Below are positions 34,995 to 43,544 of a stretch of 64,000 nucleotides of DNA, piece after piece. Each line of letters begins with the position of its first letter. Position 1 is the stretch's first letter. Origin of the DNA: Sphaerochaeta globosa str. Buddy (GTDB lineage Bacteria; Spirochaetota; Spirochaetia; Sphaerochaetales; Sphaerochaetaceae); assembly GCF_000190435.1 (NCBI RefSeq), contig NC_015152.1:2920458-2984457 (forward strand), given 5' to 3'. Under the pieces are notes generated by a model. It saw only the letters and a list, made by a program, of their open reading frames with translations. It ran no database searches and was not told the origin of the DNA. Both the position numbers and the translations under genes were made by a program.

Positions 34995-37223
34995 ATGACA
35001 GAACTCGCTCTCCCTGCAGGGTCCCTGCAAGCTGCCCTTGTGGCCTTCTCAGAAGGCGCTGATGCCGTTTACCTTGGCATGAAAAGTTTCTCAGCCCGAA
35101 AAATGGCAACCAACTTCAGTTTTGAAGACCTTGCAAAACTCAGGCAGGTTGCTCTCACCCAAGATAAGAAAATCTATGTGACGGTCAACACCTTGGTTGA
35201 TGACAGCCAACTTGGCGAAGTTATCAACACCCTCAAGCAGATTGCGTTCATCGGATGCGATGGCGTCATCGTCCAAGACTTGGGAATCGTCGGCATAATC
35301 CGCCAGCAATTCCCTTCCCTGGCGCTGCATGGCAGCACCCAGTTGGCAGTGCATACCATCCAAGGGGTACGCGAGATGGTCCGCCTTGGATTCGAGCGTG
35401 TGGTCCTTGCCCGCGAACTCACCTTCGAGGAGATCAAGCTTATCCGCGAGGCTTGTCCCGATGTACAACTGAAGGTCTTCATCCATGGTGCATTGTGCTA
35501 TAGCTTCTCCGGTCTTTGCATGGCAAGCGAGCAGCTGTGCGGACGCAGTGCAAACTGCGGCGCCTGCGCCCAGATCTGCCGCAACTATTTCTCCGTCTGT
35601 GCCGATCCTGAGGTGAATGCCGCTCTCAGCCCGATTCCCGAAGGCCAACGCGATGGGTGGTTTTTCTCTATGAGCGATCTGAAAGCAGGTCCGGTGGCAA
35701 AAGAGTTGCAGGACCTTGGCATCGAGAGCCTAAAGATTGAAGGAAGAATGAAAAGCCCTGCCTATACGGCACTCGCCGCCCGTTATTACCGTTCGATCCT
35801 GGATGGGAAACAAGACACTGAAGAAATGGATGAGGCTCTGAGCATCGTCTTCTCACGCAGACAGACAGCAGGATGGCTAGCCGGTTACGGAAGAACAAAG
35901 CAAGACTTCTCCATCAGGAAAACCCCGACCCTGGGTAGCACCAGCTACCCTTCCCATCGCGGTTTGAAGGCGGGCACCATCCTGTTGGTCCAGGAAGGCA
36001 AGGCCCAGGTCCGCCTCGAGCGCAAGCTGAGTCTTCGTGACGGATTGATGTATTTCGCCAAGGGCAAGCGAGAGCCGGTTGATGCGGTGAAGTTCGGCCT
36101 TTCCATGATCATCGACCAAAGGGGAAGGAGCATCACCGAAGCCTATCGAGGCGAAACGATACAAATAAACCTACCTTCCTCCACCGTCTTACCCCGAGCC
36201 GGGGAACAGCTTATGGTTATCAGCCGCCACGACCAGAATATCGCACTCCTTTCTGAAAGTCTCAATCCGTCAAAAAAGCCCATCGATATGACCATAACCC
36301 TTGAAAATGAAGGGCTTACTCTCTCATCGGGTCAGGGAACCCAATACTTTGCCCTGCAACTATCACAAGCAAACATGAAGCAGGAAACCAAAGCCAATCT
36401 CACGCAGATTTTCAGTCAGAGTGATACCTCATACTTCACCCTCGGGACGCTGAGCTTGGAAAATCGTACCGCCTTTGCTGTGGATGATCTGTTTTTGCCG
36501 CTCTCTGCACTCAAGGCGATACGAAGGGCGTGGTATGAGAGTCTGGACAGGAATCTGGCCCAGTTCTTCACTGCAGCAGAAACCATCGAGCCGATCACCG
36601 ACAAGCTGGAAACCGAGTGCCTGCCTCCCCGCTCAACTTTACAGACTATTGAGAAACTTCCCTTCCTTGACTTGAAGCTGCTCAGGCAGAAAGCCGAACA
36701 AGGCGAAGCACTTTCACCAATGCTCTTCAGCTTTGAGAACCGCTTGTATCTTCCTCTCAGTCCGGTGATGTTCGACGAAGGGCGGTTCACCGATGACCTC
36801 ACCTTTATAGTTGCAAAACTCCGTGATGAGGGCATACTCGACCAGGTCCTATTCGGTCTGAACAACATCGGTCAGATTTCCTATTTCAGAGAAACCCAAA
36901 TCGCTTGTTTCCTTGACATCTATCTGTACCTCGCAAACAGTGAGGCAGCCAAGCTCGCCCTCACCCTCGGGCTCAACTTCAAGGGGGCTTACTTGTGGAT
37001 GGAGCGGCATGAGGGTGACTTCACCACGTGGCCGTTTGTTCCTACAGTTGTTGAGGCAGCTTACACCCCGCCTCTATTCATCAGCCGCTCGTGCTTCCGC
37101 CATGACTCGCTCATGCTGAGCTGTGAAGGCTGCCCTCACCGGGGCTCCTGGTACGTGAAGGGAGACAAGGATCGTTATAAGGTCTTGGTTGAGGATTGCA
37201 TTACGTATTTGGTAAAAGCCTAG
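34995..37223 (+). CDS. U32 family protein, RlhA-like RNA hydroxylation/peptidase U32
   Basis: A 742-residue protein. The N-terminal U32 barrel begins ELALPAGSLQAALVAFSEGADAVYLG and contains HGALCYSFSGLC and the Cys cluster CGRSANCGACAQICR (about 175-195). Two more Cys near the end (SCEGCPHRG) may complete a metal site. A large C-terminal region follows, as in E. coli RlhA, which is needed for 5-hydroxycytidine in 23S rRNA; TrhP relatives act on tRNA. I infer RNA modification over proteolysis. A frame from 34974 would include the promoter, so ATG 34995 is preferred. It converges with and overlaps the Nudix gene by 4 bp. Confidence 0.85.
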   Translation: MTELALPAGSLQAALVAFSEGADAVYLGMKSFSARKMATNFSFEDLAKLRQVALTQDKKIYVTVNTLVDDSQLGEVINTLKQIAFIGCDGVIVQDLGIVGIIRQQFPSLALHGSTQLAVHTIQGVREMVRLGFERVVLARELTFEEIKLIREACPDVQLKVFIHGALCYSFSGLCMASEQLCGRSANCGACAQICRNYFSVCADPEVNAALSPIPEGQRDGWFFSMSDLKAGPVAKELQDLGIESLKIEGRMKSPAYTALAARYYRSILDGKQDTEEMDEALSIVFSRRQTAGWLAGYGRTKQDFSIRKTPTLGSTSYPSHRGLKAGTILLVQEGKAQVRLERKLSLRDGLMYFAKGKREPVDAVKFGLSMIIDQRGRSITEAYRGETIQINLPSSTVLPRAGEQLMVISRHDQNIALLSESLNPSKKPIDMTITLENEGLTLSSGQGTQYFALQLSQANMKQETKANLTQIFSQSDTSYFTLGTLSLENRTAFAVDDLFLPLSALKAIRRAWYESLDRNLAQFFTAAETIEPITDKLETECLPPRSTLQTIEKLPFLDLKLLRQKAEQGEALSPMLFSFENRLYLPLSPVMFDEGRFTDDLTFIVAKLRDEGILDQVLFGLNNIGQISYFRETQIACFLDIYLYLANSEAAKLALTLGLNFKGAYLWMERHEGDFTTWPFVPTVVEAAYTPPLFISRSCFRHDSLMLSCEGCPHRGSWYVKGDKDRYKVLVEDCITYLVKA

Positions 37224-37729
37224 GAAAGCAGGGTTTCGAATACCGTTCTGAACTGTTCAAACCGATAGGCTACCGGGAAGGCGAGCTCGCCTTGCCGGTG
37301 AATTTCCTCCAGCTCTGAGAGGGTCACCCACTTATATGCGGAAGTTTCGCCCTCCTGCAACCGGATGGCTTGATTCTCCACAGTTTTCCTGACCAGGTAG
37401 ATGTCTACGAAAGAGAACCTCTTGCGTGCAGTACCAAGGAAAACCAACTCATCATCGGTTGCCACAATACCGGTCTCCTCTTTCAGCTCCCTGAGGGCTC
37501 CCTGACGGCTCGTCTCACCGCTGACTACCGAACCGGAGGTGTTTTCCCATAGGTTCGGATACAACTCCTTCTCTTCGGAGCGAAGTGTCACCAACAGCTT
37601 GTTTTCCTGGTTGACTGTCCATATCGAGACCACCACATGGTAGGTATTCTCCGGTAAGGAGAGGCCGCGCAGATGTGTTCTGCCGAGTGCTTTTCGGTCG
37701 GTGTCATAGAGATCCCAATACTCTGCCAT
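37220..37729 (-). CDS. Nudix hydrolase, Idi-like type
   Basis: A 169-residue protein with a perfect Nudix box (G-x5-E-x7-R-E-L-x-E-E-x-G-I, about residues 64-86). The start EYWDLYDTDRKALGRTHLRG resembles YfcD/Idi-type Nudix proteins. These hydrolyse nucleoside diphosphate derivatives or isomerise isopentenyl diphosphate. Isomerase activity would fit a carotenoid maker, but the Cys and Glu residues typical of Idi are not clearly present, so hydrolase is safer. ATG 37729 follows AAGGAG by 6 nt. It overlaps the convergent U32 gene by 4 bp. Confidence 0.85.
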   Translation of the reverse strand: MAEYWDLYDTDRKALGRTHLRGLSLPENTYHVVVSIWTVNQENKLLVTLRSEEKELYPNLWENTSGSVVSGETSRQGALRELKEETGIVATDDELVFLGTARKRFSFVDIYLVRKTVENQAIRLQEGETSAYKWVTLSELEEIHRQGELAFPVAYRFEQFRTVFETLLS

Positions 37730-37781
37730 TGTCTCTCCTTGGTTCGGACAGTCTACGATTATGGATGCACTGTGACAAGAC

Positions 37782-37821
37782 AAAAAGGGCTTCCAATCCC
37801 TGCGAGGAGATGGAAGCCCTT
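37782..37821 (-). terminator. Intrinsic terminator of asd
   Basis: On the minus strand AAGGGCTTCCA pairs with TGGAAGCCCTT around a 15-nt loop and is followed by TTTGTC. It lies 20 nt after the asd stop and ahead of the Nudix gene. Confidence 0.85.
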
Positions 37822-37841
37822 GGAGTGCAAGATGCTTTTGG

Positions 37842-38861
37842 TTAGATGAGGCCGAACCGCTTTACAAAAGCTTCAGCATTCTGGATCGAGCCACCAGCTG
37901 CGCCCTTGACAATATTGTTGACCAACAGAAGGAAACCAATCTTGTTGTTCTTCTTCTTCAAGCGACCAGTGTAGACAACCATGCCGCTCGGATTGCCCCA
38001 GAAGGCATACTTGGGTTGGGGAAAGGTGTTGTCGCTGCCGTACTCAACCGGTAGTTCTGGTGTGGAAGGAAGATCTGCAACTTCCTTGAAGTTGGCCCAA
38101 TCCTGGATAATATCCTCCACCTCTACATCCTGCTCGAAATCGAGCCAGACAGCTTCGAGGTGTCCGAACATGACCGGTACGCGAACGGTATAGCAATATA
38201 CCTCGGGGCTGATGGTAAGAATCTTCTTGATCTCTTTTTCAATCTTCTCTTCCTCACCTTTGATGAAAGGAATGCAGTTGTCGGTGATGTCGAAGGAGGA
38301 AAGGCCGGGATACCCTGCACCGCTGACACTCTGATAGCTGTGGATCATGATGTTCTTGATCCCGTACTTGCGCAGTGGAGCGAGTGCCATGGCCAAGCCG
38401 GTGGTGACACAGTTGGCGTTGGTTACCACAAAACCAGACTGCGGATAGCCCTGGTCCTTGATCAAGTCGAGCTGTTCAACATTGGTTTCGGGAATCAGGA
38501 TGGGGACGTTGCTCTCATAGCGCATGGAAGCAGCATTGGAGAATACGTAGAAACCAAAGTCACGCAGTTGCGGCTCCGCTTCACGGGCAACTTCTGCAGG
38601 AAGGGCTGAGAAAACAATCTGGACACCGGCTTCCTTCATTGCTTCCATATTGAACTCTTTCACTTCCACTTCCCGTACGTTCTTGGGCATTTCAAAGGGC
38701 ATGACCCAGTGTACGGTAGAAGCATATTGCAAGCCAACGCGGGAAGCTGATGCTGTGGCATATGCCAATTCAAACCAAGGATGATCGGCGAGCATCCACA
38801 TAAATACCTGGCCAACTGCACCAGTAGCACCCATTACGGCAACTTTTATTTTCTTGTCCAT
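37842..38861 (-). CDS. asd: Aspartate-semialdehyde dehydrogenase
   Basis: A 339-residue enzyme reducing aspartyl phosphate to aspartate semialdehyde for lysine/peptidoglycan, threonine and methionine synthesis. The NADP motif GATGAVGQVF is near the N-terminus, and the catalytic Cys is in TNANCVTTGLA (about 150). The IMIHSYQSVSGAGYPG and VPVMFGHLEAV segments with the catalytic His match the shorter archaeal/fungal-like subtype. AGGAG lies 8 nt before the ATG. It is monocistronic, with a terminator. No lysine-riboswitch-like leader is recognisable. Confidence 0.94.
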   Translation of the reverse strand: MDKKIKVAVMGATGAVGQVFMWMLADHPWFELAYATASASRVGLQYASTVHWVMPFEMPKNVREVEVKEFNMEAMKEAGVQIVFSALPAEVAREAEPQLRDFGFYVFSNAASMRYESNVPILIPETNVEQLDLIKDQGYPQSGFVVTNANCVTTGLAMALAPLRKYGIKNIMIHSYQSVSGAGYPGLSSFDITDNCIPFIKGEEEKIEKEIKKILTISPEVYCYTVRVPVMFGHLEAVWLDFEQDVEVEDIIQDWANFKEVADLPSTPELPVEYGSDNTFPQPKYAFWGNPSGMVVYTGRLKKKNNKIGFLLLVNNIVKGAAGGSIQNAEAFVKRFGLI

Positions 38862-39069
38862 CTACGGTTCTCCTAAACGGCAAAAGGCCGTTCATGTAAG
38901 CTAAAGTATCCGTACGGTACTGTTTTTTCGTGAGTTTTTCAAGTGTTTGGTAACAAGTAATTGAATTTTTTAACAGATTGTTATTATATTAACACATGAT
39001 TTCAACATAGTGAACAGCCGAACGTTCTCAAAAGCATAGCGAATTTGTACGCTTTTGTACAGAATTCCA

Positions 39070-39675
39070 CTACCTTCCAAGTTTTGCAACTTCTTGCACT
39101 GCGAAGGTAAAGGCGATCCCGCTACCGGGTTTTTGCATGCACGAAAGGCCGGCAATCGCCGCTAAAATATTGTGTGTATCGTCGCGTTTCACGAACATGA
39201 GCAAAAGCTCTTTTTCTGCAACCAATGTCGAGCCGTAAAAAGCAATATCATCAGGCAGTGCAGTACCCCGGCCATCGATGATGGTTCCCCCGCCTGCTCC
39301 AACCTTTCTGGCGGCGCTCATGATGTCATCGCCATACCCATTGGTGCAGATAACATTGATCAGGTCCCACTCACCACCCTTTTGCGGTGTGCTTGGTGTC
39401 CCATCCCATGAAGCAGTGACAGCAGCAAGGATTCCGTGAACATGCCGATCAGAGAGCAGAGCCTCCCATACTGCGGGCTTCACCGCCTCCGAGACCACTG
39501 TCATCAGAATTTCCTTATGAGAGTCTCCTAAGCCTAGAAGGCACAAGAACGAATTGGAAGCCGTACCCCGTCCGGTAAGGATGGTACCACCCGTACTGCC
39601 GGCCCGCTTGGCCGTCAGCATCAGAGCATCGGCCTTCCCTTCCTCAACAATTGCAAATAACAAGGTATTACTCAT
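39070..39675 (-). CDS. Tandem P-II-like signalling protein, second copy
   Basis: A 201-residue protein of two P-II-like halves (about 4-85 and 104-195). Each has the hallmark AxKRAGSTGGTILTGRG-type run, here SAARKVGAGGGTIIDGRG in the second half. As in the other module, the T-loop lacks a uridylylation Tyr context. It is the second gene of its pair: its ATG overlaps the DUF1538 stop (ATGA), and GGAGG lies within the upstream gene. It probably binds the partner's cytosolic side or senses nucleotides or ions. Not GlnB/GlnK, because the standard T-loop and Prosite motifs are missing. Confidence 0.82.
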   Translation of the reverse strand: MSNTLLFAIVEEGKADALMLTAKRAGSTGGTILTGRGTASNSFLCLLGLGDSHKEILMTVVSEAVKPAVWEALLSDRHVHGILAAVTASWDGTPSTPQKGGEWDLINVICTNGYGDDIMSAARKVGAGGGTIIDGRGTALPDDIAFYGSTLVAEKELLLMFVKRDDTHNILAAIAGLSCMQKPGSGIAFTFAVQEVAKLGR

Positions 39676-41138
39676 ATGCCCTTTCCTCCTTTCGCAGCTG
39701 CCATCTTCTTTTGTGTCCGTTTGTACACGAGGCCAAGAAGTTCGACGATGACCACGGGGGTCATGGAAACAAATATGATTACACCGAACGCATCGCTAAC
39801 AGGATTGCCCCCCATTGCCACCGATGAACCGATGGCAAAGGAAAGGATGAATGTCGAGGCCATGGGGCCGGAGGACACGCTGCCGCTGTCAAACGACAGT
39901 CCTACGAACAAGTCGGGGACCCAGAAAGAGAGCAATACGGCCAAGGCATAGGTGGGGAGAACAAAATACCAGATGCTCAGGCCGGTGATCACCCTCACCA
40001 TGGAAAGAAATCCGGAAAGCCCTACTCCGATTGCCAGGGCGCCAAGCATGACTGGTTTCTTCAGATGGCCTTGGGTTATAACCTGCACCTGGTCCACCAG
40101 AACCCAGACTGAGGGTTCACTGAGGACGGTTATGGCCCCGATGACAGAGCCCACCACCAAAAGAAGATAGGGATTGAACATTCCTATGGTGTACCCGATT
40201 TGATAGCCGACGGGAATAAAGCCTCCATTGGACCCCACAAAGAAGAGCGTGAGACCAAGAAAGAGGTAGATGAAACCAATGCCGAGACGAACGAGCTGGC
40301 CCAAGGGCATTTTCAAGAGAAACACTTGATAGAAAAGGCACAGCAGCAAGAGCGGCACGAGTGCCTTGGAAGTCATAATGATGCTTGGTAGGAACAGGGA
40401 GGGAAAATTGCCGTCAATGGCAATACTTACTTCTGACGGTCCCGCTGAACCTCCTCCTTGCGTGAAGAGGGCAAGGATTGCAATGGCAAGCGTAGGCCCG
40501 ATGAGCGCAAGGGAGACATAGCCGAAATTGTCAGCGTCGTTTTGTTTTTTCTGGACACGGGCGATACCTACACCGATGGCGATGATGAAGGGAACGGACA
40601 GGGGACCGGTTGCGGCTCCTCCGCTGTCAAAGGCGATGCCCATCATCTCAGACGGACCGAAGATAAACAGAATAAAAATCAACGTGTAGCTGATCAGGTA
40701 AATCCAGCGAAGCGACAGATGAAATATTACCCGGGCTATACCGATCATAAAATACAAGCCTACACCGAGGGCTATCATGGCTATGAGGCTGGCGGCCGAC
40801 AAAAAGGGATTCACCCCTTTTATCTGTTCCACCAACACTACAATATTTGGTTCTGCCAGTATGATTACCACACCAACAACAAGGCCGGTTCCCAGAAGGA
40901 CAATAAGGTGTTTGGATTGCATTGCAGCCGATCCAATTTTCTCTCCGATGGGCAACAGGCCGATTTCGGTTCCCAGCAAGAAAAGGGAGAGCCCACCAAT
41001 AATGCAAGCACCACCGATAAGGAAGGAGACCAGAGACCCTTCAGGCAAGGGCGTAAGAAAGAAATGCATAAGGGTTACGAGCACAAGGATGGGGATTATG
41101 GACGAGCCAACTTCCTTGAGCTTCTTGAGCAACTCCAT
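39672..41138 (-). CDS. DUF1538 membrane protein, second copy, without fused P-II domain
   Basis: A 488-residue membrane protein. It shows the same internal duplication as the 20.9-kb copy: E-P-N/S-x4-L-V-x-Q-I/V (96-106 and 341-351) and F-D-S-G-x5-G-P (170-180 and 416-426). About 12-14 hydrophobic segments are seen. It ends after the second membrane half, with no fused P-II domain. AAGGAGG lies 6 nt before the ATG. The paired E-P and F-D-S-G motifs in half-helix-like positions suggest a duplicated transport fold. Its ligand is unknown. Confidence 0.82.
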   Translation of the reverse strand: MELLKKLKEVGSSIIPILVLVTLMHFFLTPLPEGSLVSFLIGGACIIGGLSLFLLGTEIGLLPIGEKIGSAAMQSKHLIVLLGTGLVVGVVIILAEPNIVVLVEQIKGVNPFLSAASLIAMIALGVGLYFMIGIARVIFHLSLRWIYLISYTLIFILFIFGPSEMMGIAFDSGGAATGPLSVPFIIAIGVGIARVQKKQNDADNFGYVSLALIGPTLAIAILALFTQGGGSAGPSEVSIAIDGNFPSLFLPSIIMTSKALVPLLLLCLFYQVFLLKMPLGQLVRLGIGFIYLFLGLTLFFVGSNGGFIPVGYQIGYTIGMFNPYLLLVVGSVIGAITVLSEPSVWVLVDQVQVITQGHLKKPVMLGALAIGVGLSGFLSMVRVITGLSIWYFVLPTYALAVLLSFWVPDLFVGLSFDSGSVSSGPMASTFILSFAIGSSVAMGGNPVSDAFGVIIFVSMTPVVIVELLGLVYKRTQKKMAAAKGGKGI

Positions 41139-41273
41139 GCAATCCTCCTTGTGCTGGAAATAGAAACTTTCCTTCGTGGAATGAGATACTTTATGTGTTA
41201 ATTATACAAAGAATTATTACTCTGTAAGTAAAAAAAGGTCAAGCCGGCAAAAATAGAATTCTTTTGAACCTAC

Positions 41274-41302
41274 TTGACTTATTGGTTTTCAATTCGTATG
41301 AT
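41274..41302 (+). promoter_or_regulatory. Promoter of tRNA-Ala
   Basis: TTGACT (41274-41279), a 17-bp spacer and TATGAT (41297-41302) lie 18 nt before the tRNA 5' end. Confidence 0.8.
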
Positions 41303-41320
41303 ACCCTCTGTTATTGCCTT

Positions 41321-41394
41321 GGGGGTGTAGCTCAGTTGGCTAGAGCGTTTGAATGGCATTCAAAAGGTCAGGGGTTCGATTCCCCTTACCTCCA
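41321..41394 (+). tRNA. tRNA-Ala(GGC)
   Basis: A full cloverleaf of 74 nt is readable. The anticodon stem TTTGA/TCAAA encloses ATGGCAT with anticodon GGC, and the T arm is AGGGG-TTCGATT-CCCCT. The acceptor stem has G3 opposite T70, the alanine identity pair, and discriminator A. The 3' CCA is not encoded (CTA... follows). It has its own promoter and terminator, so it is transcribed alone. Confidence 0.95.
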
Positions 41395-41398
41395 CTAA

Positions 41399-41428
41399 GA
41401 AGTCGTTGTGAAAACAACGGCTTTTTTC
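41399..41428 (+). terminator. Terminator of tRNA-Ala
   Basis: AGTCGTTGT and ACAACGGCT form a 9-bp stem (one G-T pair) with a GAAA loop, followed by TTTTT directly after the tRNA. Confidence 0.85.
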
Positions 41429-41665
41429 ATTTTGTGACATCCTCCCTGTTGCATGGACACGGCTAGATAGTCGTATATTCCGTGCAAATGCAACATATAT
41501 CCTTTACTCAATACATTTTAGCACCTAACACAAACAGCGGAAATATGTACTATATACAAGCTTGACCGTATACACGTTGTGAATGTGCATACGGCCAAGG
41601 AGGAGGAATATCACCCCGACACTGGGGGAGCCTGTCTAGCGGGCGAACGTAACCCGAATCAAAGT

Positions 41666-42445
41666 TTAGGGTGCGGGCTGCGTCACCGTAGCCTGATCAA
41701 GGGCAATGGAAGTCTGGGCCAGCAATCTTCCATTCATACTTGCACCGGTTCCCACCTCAACATTGGTTTTACCCAATATAATTCCCTCAAAGTGGGAAGT
41801 TGCTCCAAAGCTCACGGAACCAGCTACCTGCCAGAAAATGTTTTTTGCCAAAGCTCCACCGGCAAGCGTCACCTGCAAGGCGCTGGCCAACGTAAGATCC
41901 CCATCAATCTGAAGAATCCAAGTGTCAGTCGCCGAACCGGTGAGGGTGAGATTAGCCCCACTGATATTCACCGAGCTTGTCCATTTGTAGAGGCCGGGGG
42001 CAAGATTCTGACCACCGATTAAACCAGACATGAGGTTTAGCTCATCCGGAAGAGTTCTGCCGGCTGCAAAGGTATACGCTGTCTCCATATCTGCTACTGC
42101 GGTAGTCAAGTTTGAAGGCGTAGGCGAAGTCATGTCAGCGGCATAGAGCAGGCCGGTGACCTGTGTTGATGTTGCCGATGTTCCATTGAGGGTTTCGGAG
42201 AATCCTGTGTAATAGGATGTTGCCGTCGGGCTTAATCCCAAGTCCCCGGTGATAACAGAAGAAGGGACTGTCGAGACTCCGGATTTTGCCAGTATCACAA
42301 AATCGCCGGCTGATCCCAGATCAACTACTGTAGAGCCGATGCCAGTAGAGGGAATTCCTCCCTCACATCCGATAAACGAGACTGCAAGTATGATAATTGC
42401 AAACATTGCTACGAGAACTCTTCTTACATTTTTGGTTTTTTTCAT
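41666..42445 (-). CDS. Ice-binding-like (DUF3494) predicted lipoprotein
   Basis: A 259-residue surface protein. The signal peptide ends in a lipobox-like FIGC (Cys 27), so it should be lipid-anchored. The rest is the DUF3494 fold: VDLGSAGDFVILAKSGVSTVPSS at the start, GDLGLSP, the Ala/Thr-rich middle with AYTFAAGRTLP, and DTWILQIDGDLTL plus NIFWQVAGSVSFG near the end. Members include ice-binding proteins of polar microbes, but many are adhesins or of unknown role in mesophiles. GGAGG lies 6 nt before the ATG. Upstream is an unusually long non-coding region, downstream a possible hairpin (41565-41597). Confidence 0.85.
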   Translation of the reverse strand: MKKTKNVRRVLVAMFAIIILAVSFIGCEGGIPSTGIGSTVVDLGSAGDFVILAKSGVSTVPSSVITGDLGLSPTATSYYTGFSETLNGTSATSTQVTGLLYAADMTSPTPSNLTTAVADMETAYTFAAGRTLPDELNLMSGLIGGQNLAPGLYKWTSSVNISGANLTLTGSATDTWILQIDGDLTLASALQVTLAGGALAKNIFWQVAGSVSFGATSHFEGIILGKTNVEVGTGASMNGRLLAQTSIALDQATVTQPAP

Positions 42446-42953
42446 GGAAATCCTCCGGATCTCTTGCTTCGATGTACGTACTATTTCCGTACTGTTTTAC
42501 TACTGTGAATGAGATGCATCCTTCTCTGCAGACGCCTAGCTGACAGAAACTGAACTCAAGTGAGAGCACGATTCTGAATACACCGGTACTTGGGTATAGA
42601 GAGGCTAAGAAGAACGATGTTTTATGGAATGTGTGCCAACGAATTCTGTGCAAAGTCCTTGCGTTTACAGAAAATACGGTTGGCGGGACTTACGCTGTGC
42701 TGCGTAAACCTTCTCTAAAAGGAGCCTGATACTTCAAAGACACCTTCTCTACATACATCATCACATAGATAGAACATATTGTCAAACAATATAAATTAAT
42801 TTCTATCAATTAAACTAAATTTTTAACATTAATTGCTTATTTTTATTAATGATTGGCATTAAAATCTAATTTTTGGTACTTTTACTCACTATTTCATAGG
42901 CATGCTTGGATGGAAAAGGGGGACCCAAGCCTTTACATACAAGCTCTTACCGA
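42446..42953 (-). other. Long non-coding region with a possible structured leader of the ice-binding-like gene
   Basis: About 500 bp without a gene. The half nearest the lipoprotein (42446-42730) contains several possible stems, including TTTACGC/GCGTAAG on the minus strand. A competing GTAAAC lies about 30 nt further on and could pair with GTTTAC instead, so alternative folding is conceivable. The half from 42760 to 42905 is very AT-rich and may hold the promoter. I could not match any known riboswitch class. A hairpin GCTTGG/CCAAGC near 42905-42930 may end the transferase transcript. Confidence 0.4.
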
Positions 42954-43511
42954 TTATTCATGCTTTTTCTTATACAGGAAGATGCTTTTTGTATTGCTAT
43001 CAGGATTTTTATAGAAGCACATAATCAGCAGTTCTTCCAGGGCACTGAACATACCCACAACAACAAGTATTGCAGTAAATGTGCCTTTTGCTGTCAATAA
43101 GATCAGGCAGACGGCTCCTACTACCAGTATTCCGGTAAGTTTGTTTCCATACGTATGCAATGAATAGGTGGCATGGTTCTTAATGGTGCAAACAACAAGA
43201 GAGAGGGTTTTGATTACAAAAATTACATAGATGCCCACTATGTATTTCTGGACTATGTTCATCTGGTAGCGCACGACATACAGAACCAAGGCGCTGAAAA
43301 ACACCAAATCACCCAAGGAGTCAAGGCGGGCTCCCAAGTCACTCTCACAGTGCAGTCGACGTGCTAAAAAGCCATCGAGGACATCAGTAAGGCCTGAGGC
43401 GACAATAATCCAGAACAAGACAAGGGGATGCTTCATTGCAAAGAACATTCCGAACGATAAAGCAATTCGAGAAAGAGAGAGCAAATTGGGAATGTTCTTT
43501 ACTACTTGCAT
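42954..43511 (-). CDS. CDP-alcohol phosphatidyltransferase family protein
   Basis: A 185-residue membrane enzyme with about five to six hydrophobic segments. The catalytic motif D-G-x2-A-R-x8-G-x3-D-x3-D is complete (about residues 46-68), including all Asp residues. It starts IPNLLSLSRIALSFGM like PgsA. Members make phosphatidylglycerophosphate, phosphatidylserine, cardiolipin or phosphatidylinositol phosphate; the sequence alone does not decide. It follows the serine hydrolase gene by 33 nt on the same strand and is probably co-transcribed. Confidence 0.88.
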   Translation of the reverse strand: MQVVKNIPNLLSLSRIALSFGMFFAMKHPLVLFWIIVASGLTDVLDGFLARRLHCESDLGARLDSLGDLVFFSALVLYVVRYQMNIVQKYIVGIYVIFVIKTLSLVVCTIKNHATYSLHTYGNKLTGILVVGAVCLILLTAKGTFTAILVVVGMFSALEELLIMCFYKNPDSNTKSIFLYKKKHE

Positions 43512-43544
43512 CTCGTATCCCTCGCAACAAGAGCGTTCAATTTC

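Noticed and set aside
38862-39069. Lysine riboswitch upstream of asd
   Set aside because: The 200-bp gap is AT-rich with no conserved lysine-riboswitch segments and is too poor in pairing elements.
41596-41665. Small gene after a strong AAGGAGGAGG motif
   Set aside because: No ATG or GTG with a sensible open frame follows within the right distance.
41500-42450. Genomic island inserted at tRNA-Ala
   Set aside because: There is no integrase, no duplicated tRNA 3' end and no flanking direct repeat visible in the window.
42600-42760. c-di-GMP-I or other known riboswitch in the ice-binding-like leader
   Set aside because: Some short runs (GCACAG, GTAAACGCAAGG) looked familiar, but the conserved core and junction order of the class do not match.
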